NCBI RefSeq assembly: GCF_020524045.1
Contig: NZ_JAIVKL010000003.1
Span: forward strand, 278,147-342,146
From: Metabacillus litoralis
Lineage (GTDB): Bacteria > Bacillota > Bacilli > Bacillales > Bacillaceae
DNA: 64,000 nucleotides
Reading direction: 5' to 3'
Under the pieces are notes generated by a model. It was given only the letters and a program-made list of their open reading frames with translations, did not search any database and was not told where the DNA came from. This document shows, in pieces, positions 10,756 to 19,485 of the stretch (positions within the stretch are counted from its first letter, which is position 1; each line of letters starts with the position of its first letter). A program made the translations under genes and the position numbers.

Positions 10756-12072
10756 ATGAGAAAACATATATTTCAACTTATGCTAATTGTAGGGCTTATA
10801 TTAAGTATATTTAGTGGATTTAATAATGAACTTAAAGCAGATTCAAATCAAAAAGTGTATATCATTCCTCTTGAAGACACAGTCGAAAAAGGGCTTTCGC
10901 AATATATTGAGCGAAACATCACTGAAGCTAAAGAACAAGATGTTGACCATATTATAATTGAAATTAATACACTTGGCGGTGCAGTAGATGGGGCAATGGA
11001 AATAGCTGATACATTGAGACAAAGTGATATACCAATTACAGCCTTTATAAACAGAAGAGCCATTTCTGCTGGGGCGTACATTGCTTTAAATGCCGATGAA
11101 ATTTATATGGTACCAGGTAGCCAAATGGGTTCTGCAGCAGTTATTACCGGAGATGGAAACGCAGCAGATGATAAAGCACAATCTTTATGGTTATCTGAAA
11201 TGAAGGAATCAGCAGAACGTAATGGTCGTGATCCTAAGTATGCATTGGCAATGGCTGATAAAGAAGTAGACATTCCAGAGTTTGGTGCTGGAAAAGGTGA
11301 TTTATTAACTTTAGAAACTAAACAAGCGGTACAAGTAGGCTATGCAGAAGGAACAGCAGAAAACAGAGTAGATTTGTTAAATCAGCTTAAGTTACAAGAT
11401 GCAGCAATTATAGAGGCAGAAGAAAGCTTTGCTGAGAAAGTAGCTAGATTTATTACAAACCCAGTTGTTGTACCAATTTTACTTTCCATTGGAAGTATAG
11501 GGCTGGTTGTAGAACTTTATTCTCCAGGGTTTGGAATTCCAGGTTTTATGGGCTTAACATCGTTATTATTGTTTTTCTATGGACATCTAGTAGCTGGCCT
11601 TGCAGGTCTAGAGTCGATTTTACTATTTATTTTAGGAATAATCTTAATTATTGCAGAATTGTTCGTTCCTGGTGGTATAATGGGCATATTAGGTTTCGCG
11701 AGCGTAATCGGAAGTCTATATATTGCATCAGGTAATTTCATTCAGATGACAATTTCACTGTTAATTGCGTTTGCTGTATCTATTGTTGTTTCTATCTTAT
11801 TAGTAAAGGTGTTTGGAAAACGTATGAATATTTTTAAACGATTAATTTTGCGTGACTCCACAAATACTGAAAGTGGCTATGTCTCAAGTAAAACGAGAAA
11901 TGAATTAATTAATCTCGAAGGTGTTGCTCTAACAACTCTTAGACCGGCAGGTACAGCAATAATTGGTGAAGAACGTTTGGATGTTGTGACTGAAGGTAGT
12001 TATATTAATAAAGGACAAAAAGTAAAAGTAGTGAAGGTTGAAGGCTCACGAATTGTTGTGAGAGAATTATAG
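10756..12072 (+). CDS. Membrane-bound NfeD-type serine protease (YqeZ family)
   Basis: 438 residues from ATG 10756 after AAGGAGGG (10744-10751). A signal/TM segment lies at about 5-22. A ClpP-like protease domain follows (about 32-220) with the likely nucleophile S104 in RAISAGAYIALNA and the motif IEINTLGGAVDGA. Four or five hydrophobic helices span about 240-355. A C-terminal OB-fold (NfeD) domain has GVALTTLRPAGTAII. The long form (NfeD1b) is paired with a flotillin, here the next gene. Partners of this type act in membrane-domain organisation and in protection against cell-envelope stress. A sigma-W promoter lies upstream. Confidence 0.92.
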   Translation: MRKHIFQLMLIVGLILSIFSGFNNELKADSNQKVYIIPLEDTVEKGLSQYIERNITEAKEQDVDHIIIEINTLGGAVDGAMEIADTLRQSDIPITAFINRRAISAGAYIALNADEIYMVPGSQMGSAAVITGDGNAADDKAQSLWLSEMKESAERNGRDPKYALAMADKEVDIPEFGAGKGDLLTLETKQAVQVGYAEGTAENRVDLLNQLKLQDAAIIEAEESFAEKVARFITNPVVVPILLSIGSIGLVVELYSPGFGIPGFMGLTSLLLFFYGHLVAGLAGLESILLFILGIILIIAELFVPGGIMGILGFASVIGSLYIASGNFIQMTISLLIAFAVSIVVSILLVKVFGKRMNIFKRLILRDSTNTESGYVSSKTRNELINLEGVALTTLRPAGTAIIGEERLDVVTEGSYINKGQKVKVVKVEGSRIVVREL

Positions 12073-12148
12073 AGGTTTATCTAACTTTATGTAAGAGTTC
12101 ACTTCTTCTTACAAATCAGGCTTATCATTTCTTATTAGGAGGAAAACG

Positions 12149-13141
12149 ATGGATGCTTCAGCAATTTTAGTAATAGGTCTTGTCATATTAGGTTTAATCT
12201 TTTTAGGTGTTTTCTTTACATTTGTACCAATTGCACTCTGGATTTCTGCACTAGCTGCAGGAGTTAAGGTTAGTATCTTCACATTAATTGGTATGAGGTT
12301 ACGACGAGTGATACCGAGTCGTGTGGTTAACCCATTAATTAAAGCTCATAAAGCAGGATTAGATGTAACAACTAATCAACTTGAAAGTCATTATCTAGCT
12401 GGTGGTAATGTTGACCGTGTAGTAAATGCATTGATTGCTGCTGAGAGAGCAAATATAGAATTAACATTTGAGCGCTGTGCGGCTATTGATTTAGCAGGAC
12501 GTGATGTTTTAGAAGCAGTTCAAATGAGTGTTAACCCTAAAGTAATTGAAACACCATTCATTGCCGGTGTAGCAATGGACGGGATCGAAGTAAAAGCTAA
12601 AGCTAGAATCACAGTTAGAGCGAACATTGAACGTCTAGTTGGTGGTGCTGGTGAAGATACAATTATCGCACGTGTAGGCGAAGGGATTGTAAGTACAATT
12701 GGTTCGTCTGATAATCATAAAAAGGTATTAGAAAATCCTGATTTAATTTCTCAAACTGTTTTAGGAAAAGGTCTGGATTCTGGTACAGCATTTGAAATTC
12801 TGTCGATAGATATTGCGGATGTTGATATTGGTAAAAATATTGGAGCTGAACTACAAACAGAGCAAGCTGAAGCAGACAAGAAGATTGCTCAAGCGAAAGC
12901 GGAAGAAAGAAGAGCAATGGCAGTTGCACAAGAACAAGAGATGTTAGCACGTGTTCAAGAAATGAAAGCGAAAGTTGTTGAAGCGGAAGCGAAAGTTCCA
13001 CTTGCAATGGCTGAAGCACTTCGTTCTGGTAACATTGGAGTAATGGATTATATGAACATAAAAAATATCTCAGCTGACACTGATATGAGAGATTCTATCG
13101 GTAAAACAAACCAAGATAGTAATGATCATGAGGAATATTAA
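12149..13141 (+). CDS. floA: Flotillin-like protein FloA
   Basis: 330 residues. One N-terminal hydrophobic hairpin (about 5-45) anchors it in the membrane. An SPFH-like domain follows (about 50-220), then an Ala/Glu/Lys coiled-coil region (about 230-300: [22 protein letters not shown]). This is the FloA/YqfA family, which forms membrane foci linked to fluidity, secretion and signalling. ATG 12149 follows TAGGAGG. It is the second gene of a sigma-W type operon with the NfeD protease. Confidence 0.96.
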   Translation: MDASAILVIGLVILGLIFLGVFFTFVPIALWISALAAGVKVSIFTLIGMRLRRVIPSRVVNPLIKAHKAGLDVTTNQLESHYLAGGNVDRVVNALIAAERANIELTFERCAAIDLAGRDVLEAVQMSVNPKVIETPFIAGVAMDGIEVKAKARITVRANIERLVGGAGEDTIIARVGEGIVSTIGSSDNHKKVLENPDLISQTVLGKGLDSGTAFEILSIDIADVDIGKNIGAELQTEQAEADKKIAQAKAEERRAMAVAQEQEMLARVQEMKAKVVEAEAKVPLAMAEALRSGNIGVMDYMNIKNISADTDMRDSIGKTNQDSNDHEEY

Positions 13142-13222
13142 TGATTGAGCTGTTCAAAAAGTATGTAGGTTTGATGACAAACATCAAACCTATCTTTTCC
13201 TCACGATAAGGAGGGAGAATAA

Positions 13223-13765
13223 ATGGATATATCGGATATATTTGGAAATCCAATTGTTTGGGCATTTCTTGCTTGGCTATTTTCAAGGATTTTTACTACT
13301 GGAAAAGAAGATGAAAGTAAGAAAAAGAAGCCTGAAAATCAAGCAGAACGCCCAACACATATAGAACCAAGGCAGAATGAACATTCAAGGCCAAGCCCAA
13401 GACGAAATCCAAGTCCAAGACCAAATCCGCGCCCAACAACAAGGTCAAATCCTAAGCCGATTATGACAACAGTCGAAACAAAGAAGAGTGAACAAAAACC
13501 TTCTCTTCAAACTGTTCAAGAGGCATACGAGAAATTGAAAGTAAAAACATTCGATCAGGTCGAGGATGTTGATATCATTAAAGAAGAACCAAAAAAGGTT
13601 CGAAGTGTTCTAAAAGAAAATATCCCTAAAACGAATCGAAATGTCAAACGAAATCCACTTCTTATTGATCAACAAAAAGCAGTACAAGGTGTTATTTGGA
13701 GTGAAATCTTAGGGCCTTCAAGAGCAAAAAACCCACATTACACAAGAAATAGAAGACATTTTTAA
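13223..13765 (+). CDS. YqfB-like membrane-anchored protein, unknown function
   Basis: 180 residues. One N-terminal hydrophobic segment (about 8-25) is followed by a basic, proline-rich linker with PRxNP-like repeats (about 45-80: RPSPRRNPSPRPNPRP). The C-terminal block is LLIDQQKAVQGVIWSEILGP. It occupies the position of B. subtilis yqfB, third in the sigma-W operon after floA. The C-terminal block is probably the conserved functional part, and the linker is likely extended and cytoplasmic. The ribosome binding site AAGGAGGG is strong. No function is recognised. Confidence 0.75.
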   Translation: MDISDIFGNPIVWAFLAWLFSRIFTTGKEDESKKKKPENQAERPTHIEPRQNEHSRPSPRRNPSPRPNPRPTTRSNPKPIMTTVETKKSEQKPSLQTVQEAYEKLKVKTFDQVEDVDIIKEEPKKVRSVLKENIPKTNRNVKRNPLLIDQQKAVQGVIWSEILGPSRAKNPHYTRNRRHF

Positions 13766-13781
13766 CTTCTCGAATAATGAT

Positions 13782-13811
13782 GTTATAAGACTCACTTTTC
13801 TCTCATACATA
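13782..13811 (+). promoter_or_regulatory. Candidate sigma-E promoter of yqfC, inside the hairpin
   Basis: CATACATA (13804-13811) resembles the sigma-E -10 (CATACANT). GTTATAA (13782-13788) could be the -35, with a 15-base spacer. yqfC is a mother-cell sporulation gene, so sigma-E control is expected. A transcript starting near 13817 would lack the 5' hairpin arm and free the ribosome binding site. Confidence 0.45.
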
Positions 13812-13835
13812 TGAGATGAAAGGGGGTCTTTTTTT
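13787..13835 (+). terminator. Terminator-like hairpin overlapping the yqfC ribosome binding site
   Basis: AAGAC (13787-13791) pairs with GTCTT (13826-13830). Inner pairs are CTTT with AAAG and TCTCATA with TATGAGA, and seven T follow. The 3' arm contains AAAGGGGG, the yqfC ribosome binding site. The structure probably ends sigma-W transcription from floA and would hide the yqfC start in read-through RNA. Confidence 0.7.
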
Positions 13836-14123
13836 ATGGCAAAAAAATGGCGCCAGCAGCTAACAAGATGGATTACCAATACAGTCGAACTACCGCCCGA
13901 TGTCATGATGGATCTTCCTAGAATAACGATGGTTGGACAGCTTCACATATACATAGAAAATCATCGAGGACTTCTTACGTTTACTGATACTGAACTCCGT
14001 CTTCTGTTAAAACAAGGTCAACTATTAATTAAAGGTGAAGCCTTTGTCATAAAGACGATCCTACCGGAAGAAATTTTATTAGAAGGAAAAATAGATCAAG
14101 TTACTTATCTAGATGCAACGTAA
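13836..14123 (+). CDS. yqfC: Sporulation protein YqfC
   Basis: 95 residues, full length for YqfC. It starts MAKKWRQQLTRWITNTVELP and contains DLPRITMVGQLHIYIENHRG, conserved features of this small family expressed in the mother cell during sporulation. The exact role is unknown. The family is normally paired with yqfD as here, although an R1 insertion separates them by 420 bases in this genome. Its ribosome binding site lies in a terminator-like hairpin (see that entry). Confidence 0.93.
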   Translation: MAKKWRQQLTRWITNTVELPPDVMMDLPRITMVGQLHIYIENHRGLLTFTDTELRLLLKQGQLLIKGEAFVIKTILPEEILLEGKIDQVTYLDAT

Positions 14124-14157
14124 GACTCCATTCATTTCTAGACGACTCTTTTCTAAA

Positions 14158-14319
14158 GGCTCTTTTCTGAACCATTGTTGCTATTTAACCCAAATTTGGA
14201 GTAAAAATAGTGTTTTTTCACTATAAAGGTACTATTTTATGAAGAAAAGTTGCCACTAGACTTAATACAGAGCTGATTGCTTCGGGTATTTAAAAGCAAC
14301 AAAGTTTGCGAAAACAGCC
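14158..14319 (+). repeat. R1 MITE-like element, copy C (162 bp, with 8-bp target duplication)
   Basis: It runs from GGCTCTTTTCTGAA (14158) to GCGAAAACAGCC (14319), with imperfect 24-bp terminal inverted repeats. It is flanked on both sides by TTTCTAAA (14150-14157 and 14320-14327). Removing the element and one TTTCTAAA leaves CTCTTTTCTAAAAAATTGTT, which itself resembles the R1 left end, so copy C seems to have inserted into an older R1 copy. It splits yqfC from yqfD. Confidence 0.85.
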
Positions 14320-14477
14320 TTTCTAAAAAATTGTTGTTCTTATTTATTGGTTCTATCCTTTTTGTTAAGAAATCTTAAAATGCTTATAAAAGTTCATTTT
14401 AGCATTGCTTGTGGATGAATATTGTAAAAAAACTTTTTATTAAGATGTAGAAATAAACAAATTAGATGAAAATCAAA

Positions 14478-14503
14478 TGTCTGCTGTATTTTCACAGCAG
14501 ACA
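14478..14503. other. Hairpin before yqfD
   Basis: TGTCTGCTGT (14478-14487) and ACAGCAGACA (14494-14503) form a perfect 10-bp stem with a six-base loop. There is no T tract, so it is an mRNA leader structure or a weak terminator. It lies 44 bases before the yqfD start. Confidence 0.7.
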
Positions 14504-14546
14504 CATTAATTCCAGTATAACCATTTGTTTTTTTAGGGGGATGAAT

Positions 14547-15734
14547 ATGAAGAATCAGTGGACGAGTTACTTATTTGGTATTCTAAAAGTTAGTATTAAG
14601 GGACGAGGTACAGAGAGATTTCTAAATGATTGTATAAGATCTGACATTGCTGTTTGGAATGTCCAAAGAAGTGGATTAGATGGTTTAAGTTTTTTTATTC
14701 GCCTTCAAGATGTACATGCCTTAAGAGGTGTTGTAAGACGAAATGAGTGCAAATGTAAATTTGAAAAAAGACTAGGCTTCCCCTTTCTAATGAAACGATC
14801 TTGGCGTAATAATGGCTTTGTTATGGGATTGCTTACCTTTTTTATGTTAATTTTTGTATTATCAAACATGATCTGGGGAATTGAGGTGGATGGTGCATCA
14901 CCTGAAACTGAGCATTTAATTAAAAAGGAACTTTCTAGAATTGGTGTAACTTCAGGTAAGTTTCAATTTTTCGTAGAAAATCCAGATGATATTCAAAAAA
15001 CATTAACAGATAATATTCAGCAAATCACATGGGTTGGGGTTGAGCTTACAGGAACAACATATCACCTAAAAGTGGTTGAAAAAAATCAACCTGAAGAAGA
15101 AAAACTCGTGAGTCCTAGACATATTGTTGCAAAAAAGGAAGCAGTAATTAAAAAGATGTTTGTTGAGCAGGGTCAACCAGTAACTACTTTAAATGAACAT
15201 GTGAATAAAGGGCAAGTTTTAGTTTCTGGATTAATTGGAAAAGAAGAAGATCAAAAGAAAGTAGCAGCTAAAGCTGAGATATTCGGAGAAACTTGGTACA
15301 AAAGTACAATAACAATTCCTATAAAGACGACTTTTCAGGTGTTAACTGGGAATGCTAAAGATAAGTTTTATCTTAAATTTGGTTCCTTTAAGCTACAGAT
15401 ATGGGGTTTTGGTGATACAGGCTTTACTGCCTTTGAGTTGGAAGATGATATTTATGATCTGAAGTTTTTAGGCTTCACATTACCTCTTGGTTTTGTAAAA
15501 GAAACATATCAAGAAAAAGAAGAGGTAGAAAGAGAATATACAGTGAAACAAGCGAAAGAAGCGGCGTTAGACCGAGGTCGCAAAGATATAGAAGATAAAT
15601 TAGTCGAAGAAGAAAAAGTAATAGGAGAAAAAGTTTTGCACGAGACGAAGGAGAATGGTAAAGTTAAATTAACCGTTCTTTACCAAGTGTTAGAGAATAT
15701 TGTTAAAACTACACCAATTGTTCAGGGAGACTAA
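14547..15734 (+). CDS. yqfD: Sporulation protein YqfD
   Basis: 395 residues from ATG 14547 (MKNQWTSYLFG), six bases after AGGGGG (14535-14540). An ATG at 14541 abuts that site and is less likely. It has an N-terminal soluble part (1-90), one membrane helix (about 94-112), and a large C-terminal part predicted outside. The family is made in the mother cell under sigma-E during sporulation; its function is unknown. It usually follows yqfC directly. Here an R1 copy and a hairpin lie between, so it may need its own promoter. It is four bases from phoH. Confidence 0.93.
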   Translation: MKNQWTSYLFGILKVSIKGRGTERFLNDCIRSDIAVWNVQRSGLDGLSFFIRLQDVHALRGVVRRNECKCKFEKRLGFPFLMKRSWRNNGFVMGLLTFFMLIFVLSNMIWGIEVDGASPETEHLIKKELSRIGVTSGKFQFFVENPDDIQKTLTDNIQQITWVGVELTGTTYHLKVVEKNQPEEEKLVSPRHIVAKKEAVIKKMFVEQGQPVTTLNEHVNKGQVLVSGLIGKEEDQKKVAAKAEIFGETWYKSTITIPIKTTFQVLTGNAKDKFYLKFGSFKLQIWGFGDTGFTAFELEDDIYDLKFLGFTLPLGFVKETYQEKEEVEREYTVKQAKEAALDRGRKDIEDKLVEEEKVIGEKVLHETKENGKVKLTVLYQVLENIVKTTPIVQGD

Positions 15735-15737
15735 AGA

Positions 15738-16706
15738 ATGCCAGAAGAATTAGTGACAATGAATCAGCAAATAGAAAACCCAAATGAAGCCATTGCCCTT
15801 TTTGGGAATAACGATGTGCATCTAAAAAGAATTGAAGAAGAATTAAACGTATCAATCGTTACTAGAGGTGAAGGAGTTTTTGTTTCTGGTGATTCAGAAC
15901 ATGTAAAACTTGTTGACGACCTTCTAAAATCACTACTTGTTATTATCCGAAAAGGAATTAACATAAGTGAACGAGATGTTATCTATGCAATAAGCATGGC
16001 AAAGGAACATAGCTTGGATCAACTAGAACAGTTATATGTAAAAGAAATAGCTAAGACAGCTAAAGGTAAGTCAATCCGTGTTAAAACATTAGGACAACGT
16101 CATTATGTTTCTGCTATCCAAAACAAAGACTTGGTTTTTGGAATAGGACCAGCTGGAACAGGAAAGACGTATTTAGCAGTTGTTATGGCTGTTAATGCAA
16201 TGAAGCTAGGATCAATAAAAAGAATTATTTTAACACGTCCAGCTGTAGAAGCTGGAGAGAGTCTAGGGTTTCTACCTGGAGATCTGAAGGAAAAAGTTGA
16301 TCCATACTTAAGACCTCTATATGATGCACTTCATGATGTATTAGGTATGGAGCATACCCAAAGGCTTATTGAACGAGGAACAATTGAAATTGCCCCTTTA
16401 GCCTATATGAGGGGGAGAACATTAGACGATGCTTTTGTTATTTTGGACGAGGCTCAAAATACAACACCAGCTCAAATGAAAATGTTCTTAACTCGACTAG
16501 GTTTTGGCTCTAAAATGGTCATTACAGGTGATATAACTCAAGTGGATTTACCGAAGGGAGTTAAGTCAGGCTTATCAGTAGCGAAAAGTACACTTAACGA
16601 AGTAAATGGTTTGTCATTTATCACACTTGAACAATCAGACGTTGTAAGACATCCACTTGTAGCCAAAATTATTTCAGCTTATGAAAACTCAAATGAAGGA
16701 TCGTGA
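15738..16706 (+). CDS. phoH: PhoH family ATPase
   Basis: 322 residues. Walker A is GPAGTGKT (137-144) and Walker B is VILDEAQN. The family has a RecA/helicase-like fold with an N-terminal KH-like portion (about 15-75). PhoH proteins are predicted RNA-dependent ATPases; the physiological role in Bacillus is unsettled. ATG 15738 follows GGAGACTAAAGA. It is co-directional with yqfD and ends in a terminator that overlaps the stop codon. Confidence 0.95.
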   Translation: MPEELVTMNQQIENPNEAIALFGNNDVHLKRIEEELNVSIVTRGEGVFVSGDSEHVKLVDDLLKSLLVIIRKGINISERDVIYAISMAKEHSLDQLEQLYVKEIAKTAKGKSIRVKTLGQRHYVSAIQNKDLVFGIGPAGTGKTYLAVVMAVNAMKLGSIKRIILTRPAVEAGESLGFLPGDLKEKVDPYLRPLYDALHDVLGMEHTQRLIERGTIEIAPLAYMRGRTLDDAFVILDEAQNTTPAQMKMFLTRLGFGSKMVITGDITQVDLPKGVKSGLSVAKSTLNEVNGLSFITLEQSDVVRHPLVAKIISAYENSNEGS

Positions 16707-16736
16707 CCCGAGTATCCGAATTCGGGTCACTTTTCT
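16703..16736 (+). terminator. Terminator after phoH
   Basis: GTGACCCGA (16703-16711) pairs with TCGGGTCAC (16722-16730), then TTTTCT. The stem includes the phoH stop codon. Confidence 0.88.
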
Positions 16737-16833
16737 GTTCTTCAATATTTGAAAGTATAGCTTTTAAGTCTGATGTTTTCTATGGTTAAAATAATAGGCT
16801 ATGTTAAAGCTTATGGTTGATTTTTAGCGCTTT

Positions 16834-16960
16834 GTTGATTGGAGTGAAAGGCATGAGACTCCTGCGGGAGAAGCGTGTCGAAGGGAGACCCCACAGGCGC
16901 TTGCGCCGAGGAGGCTTCCGGACCTCCCGCGGAAAGCGAATGCCTGTAACGGAAATCAAC
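16834..16960 (-). repeat. R2 GC-rich palindromic repeat, copy 1
   Basis: A 127-bp GC-rich island in AT-rich sequence. Its ends are inverted: GTTGATT at 16834 with AATCAAC at 16960, extended to GTTGATT..AGT.A.AGGCA on each arm. The core (CCCCACAGGCGCTTGCGCC, GAGGAGGCTTCC) matches, in reverse, the repeats at 36463 and 41170. Such palindromes are widespread between genes in Bacillaceae; no function is known to me. Confidence 0.8.
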
Positions 16961-17300
16961 CACAAAGTTTAACAGAGCCAAATAATAAAAAGTCACTACT
17001 TTGACATGCGTTTCTTGTTTAAAGTCGCAATTGTAGAAATGTCAGCACAATTTCGGATTGAACAAGAGTCTTGTCGCATACCGTCAATTAATAAGTTTTC
17101 GTTAGTGAGACAATTCTTTATAAAGTTTTTATTCTTCTATATTTGTACAAAATGGATAGCTTCTGCATCAATAATTGATGAAAAGCTCATTTTTTTCTAC
17201 TTTTTTTGTCATAATTTGTCTTAAAGGTTGAACATTTATCGATAAAAGGAAATAATGAGAGGATAGTATTCAAATAGATACTGTTTGTCATTTGATGAGG
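16961..17300. other. Non-coding stretch before pgpH
   Basis: An open frame of 72 codons (17006-17224) has no ribosome binding site and a composition unlike real proteins, so it is not called. No structured RNA or firm promoter is seen. Confidence 0.5.
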
Positions 17301-17322
17301 ATGTGTAAGGTGGTGTATTACT

Positions 17323-19482
17323 GTGAAGAAGAATCTTAAAAAGGAAAAAACAAAGAAGAATAAATTAAATTTGAAATTCAACGACTATAAGTTTCATCAT
17401 CTATTTTTATATGGGATTTTAGCAGTTATCCTTTTTGTGGCTCTATATAGCAATGTTAAACCTGAAACCTTGGATATCGAGCTTTTTACAGTATCAGAAC
17501 AAACAATATATGCCCCAACAACTGTTGAGGACAAAATTGAAACAGAGAGAAAGCAACAAGAAGCAAATGATGCTGTTGAAGATCAATATGTATTAAAAAA
17601 GGAAATTACAGATAAGCAGGTAGATCTTATCTCTTCTATTTTTGACACCGTTATTGAAGTGAAAAAAGAAAATAGTAACACGGAAGAAAGTGCTGACTCG
17701 GGAACTGTCAAACCTGAAGATCAAGTAAAGGCGATCGAAGGAAAATTAACGAAGTCTATCATTGAAAAAATCCCAAGTGAAACCTTCTTACCACTTTTAG
17801 AAGCAAGTGATGCTGACTTAGAGATGGCTAAAGATGCAGTAGTAACCGCAGTGAATAATATTATGAGTAAGGAAATCCCTATTGTTCAGTTATCAGAAGC
17901 AAAAAAGCAAGTTGATGAGGAATTACAATATACTCCTCTCCGTTCAGAGGTATTACAATCATCAACTGTTTTGGCTAAATTTGCGATTACTCCAAACTAT
18001 GTGTTTGATTTAAAAGCTACTGAAGAAAAAAGACAACAAGCAGTTGATGCGGTTAAGATAGCTCAAATTAAACAAGGACAAATATTAGTTGAAGAAGATG
18101 AACTCATTAATAGGGAGATTTACCGTAAACTAGGATTAGTAGGACTGCTTGATGACCAGCAATCATATAAACCTTTTCTAGGTTTAGCATTATTAGTATT
18201 ACTAATTTTAGCAGGGATTATCTATTATTTTGAGAAAAAGGATAGTCCTATATCTAAAAAGAATAATTCACTTTTGTTATATTGTTTAATTTTTGCAATT
18301 ACCATTTTATTGATGAAAATCTTAAGTTTATTTCAGAAAATTGATTATACACATATCGGTTATATTGTACCTATTGCTATGGGTGTGATGCTGATTAAGT
18401 TATTAATAAATGAGCGATTAGCCATTTTAACAAGTATGATTTTTGCAGTGTGTGGGAGTGTAATCTTCAATGAGGGTATAACAGGTAGTTTTAATTTTGC
18501 TATAGGTGTATACTACTTGTTCGGATGTCTTGCTGGTGTATTATTTTTAGGAGAACATAATCTTCGTTCAAAAATATTACAAGCTGGATTATTTGTTGGT
18601 GGAATCAATGTCATTGTGCTAACAGCGATTATGCTTATTAGAAATGGCTCTTATTCAAATGTTGAAATTAGCTCCTATTTTGTTATGGCATGTGTTTCAG
18701 GTTTGGTCTCATCCGTTTTAACAATCGGTTTTATGCCTTTTTTTGAAACGGGTTTTGGAATCTTGTCCACTATGAAGTTGATTGAGCTTTCAAATCCAAA
18801 TCATCCACTCCTGCGAAAAATTTTAACCGAGACACCAGGAACATATCATCATAGTGTTATGGTTGCGAATTTATCAGAATCAGCATGTGAAGCGATTGGG
18901 GCAAATGGCTTATTAGCAAGAGTTGGTGCTTATTATCATGATATTGGTAAAACAAAGCGCCCACAATATTTTATTGAAAATCAAATGAATATTGAGAATC
19001 CACATAATAAGCTTTCAGCACAATTAAGTAAAAATATTATTATATCTCATGTAACAGATGGTGTTGAAATGTTAAGAAAGCATAAAATGCCCAAAGAATT
19101 CGTTGATATTGCTGAACAACATCATGGATCTACTTTACTAAAGTATTTCTATCATCAAGCAAAACAATCCAATGATTCGATTTACGAAGATGAATTTCGT
19201 TATCCAGGACCTAAGCCACAAACAAAGGAAATCGCGATAATCTCAATTGCTGATAGTGTGGAAGCAGCAGTTCGTTCAATGTCAAACCCTACACTTGAAA
19301 AAATTGAGAAGCTAATTAAATCGATCATTGCCGACAGATTACAAGATAATCAATTAGACGAATGTGATTTGACTTTAAAAGAGTTAGATATTATAGCTAA
19401 ATCATTTTGTGAATCACTAAAAGGTATCTTCCATTCCAGAATTGAGTATCCGGAACTAACAAAAAAACAGAAGGTGAAATAA
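17323..19482 (+). CDS. pgpH: Cyclic-di-AMP phosphodiesterase PgpH (7TM-HD family)
   Basis: 719 residues, full length. An N-terminal TM helix (about 28-46) is followed by a large extracellular domain (about 47-280). Seven membrane helices span about 285-490. A cytoplasmic HD hydrolase domain (about 510-700) has YHHSVMVANL, YYHDIGKTKRP and EQHHGSTLLKYFY. PgpH hydrolyses c-di-AMP, controlling potassium and osmotic balance. It starts at GTG 17323 after AAGGTGGTG and overlaps no upstream gene. It is followed after three bases by ybeY. Confidence 0.96.
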   Translation: MKKNLKKEKTKKNKLNLKFNDYKFHHLFLYGILAVILFVALYSNVKPETLDIELFTVSEQTIYAPTTVEDKIETERKQQEANDAVEDQYVLKKEITDKQVDLISSIFDTVIEVKKENSNTEESADSGTVKPEDQVKAIEGKLTKSIIEKIPSETFLPLLEASDADLEMAKDAVVTAVNNIMSKEIPIVQLSEAKKQVDEELQYTPLRSEVLQSSTVLAKFAITPNYVFDLKATEEKRQQAVDAVKIAQIKQGQILVEEDELINREIYRKLGLVGLLDDQQSYKPFLGLALLVLLILAGIIYYFEKKDSPISKKNNSLLLYCLIFAITILLMKILSLFQKIDYTHIGYIVPIAMGVMLIKLLINERLAILTSMIFAVCGSVIFNEGITGSFNFAIGVYYLFGCLAGVLFLGEHNLRSKILQAGLFVGGINVIVLTAIMLIRNGSYSNVEISSYFVMACVSGLVSSVLTIGFMPFFETGFGILSTMKLIELSNPNHPLLRKILTETPGTYHHSVMVANLSESACEAIGANGLLARVGAYYHDIGKTKRPQYFIENQMNIENPHNKLSAQLSKNIIISHVTDGVEMLRKHKMPKEFVDIAEQHHGSTLLKYFYHQAKQSNDSIYEDEFRYPGPKPQTKEIAIISIADSVEAAVRSMSNPTLEKIEKLIKSIIADRLQDNQLDECDLTLKELDIIAKSFCESLKGIFHSRIEYPELTKKQKVK

Positions 19483-19485
19483 AAG

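Noticed and set aside
16811..16996. 61-codon minus-strand open frame (SLSAGGPEASSAQ..)
   Set aside because: It lies entirely over R2 copy 1, with no ribosome binding site.
17006..17224. 72-codon open frame before pgpH
   Set aside because: No ribosome binding site, Phe/Ile-rich composition from AT-rich DNA, and no recognisable family.
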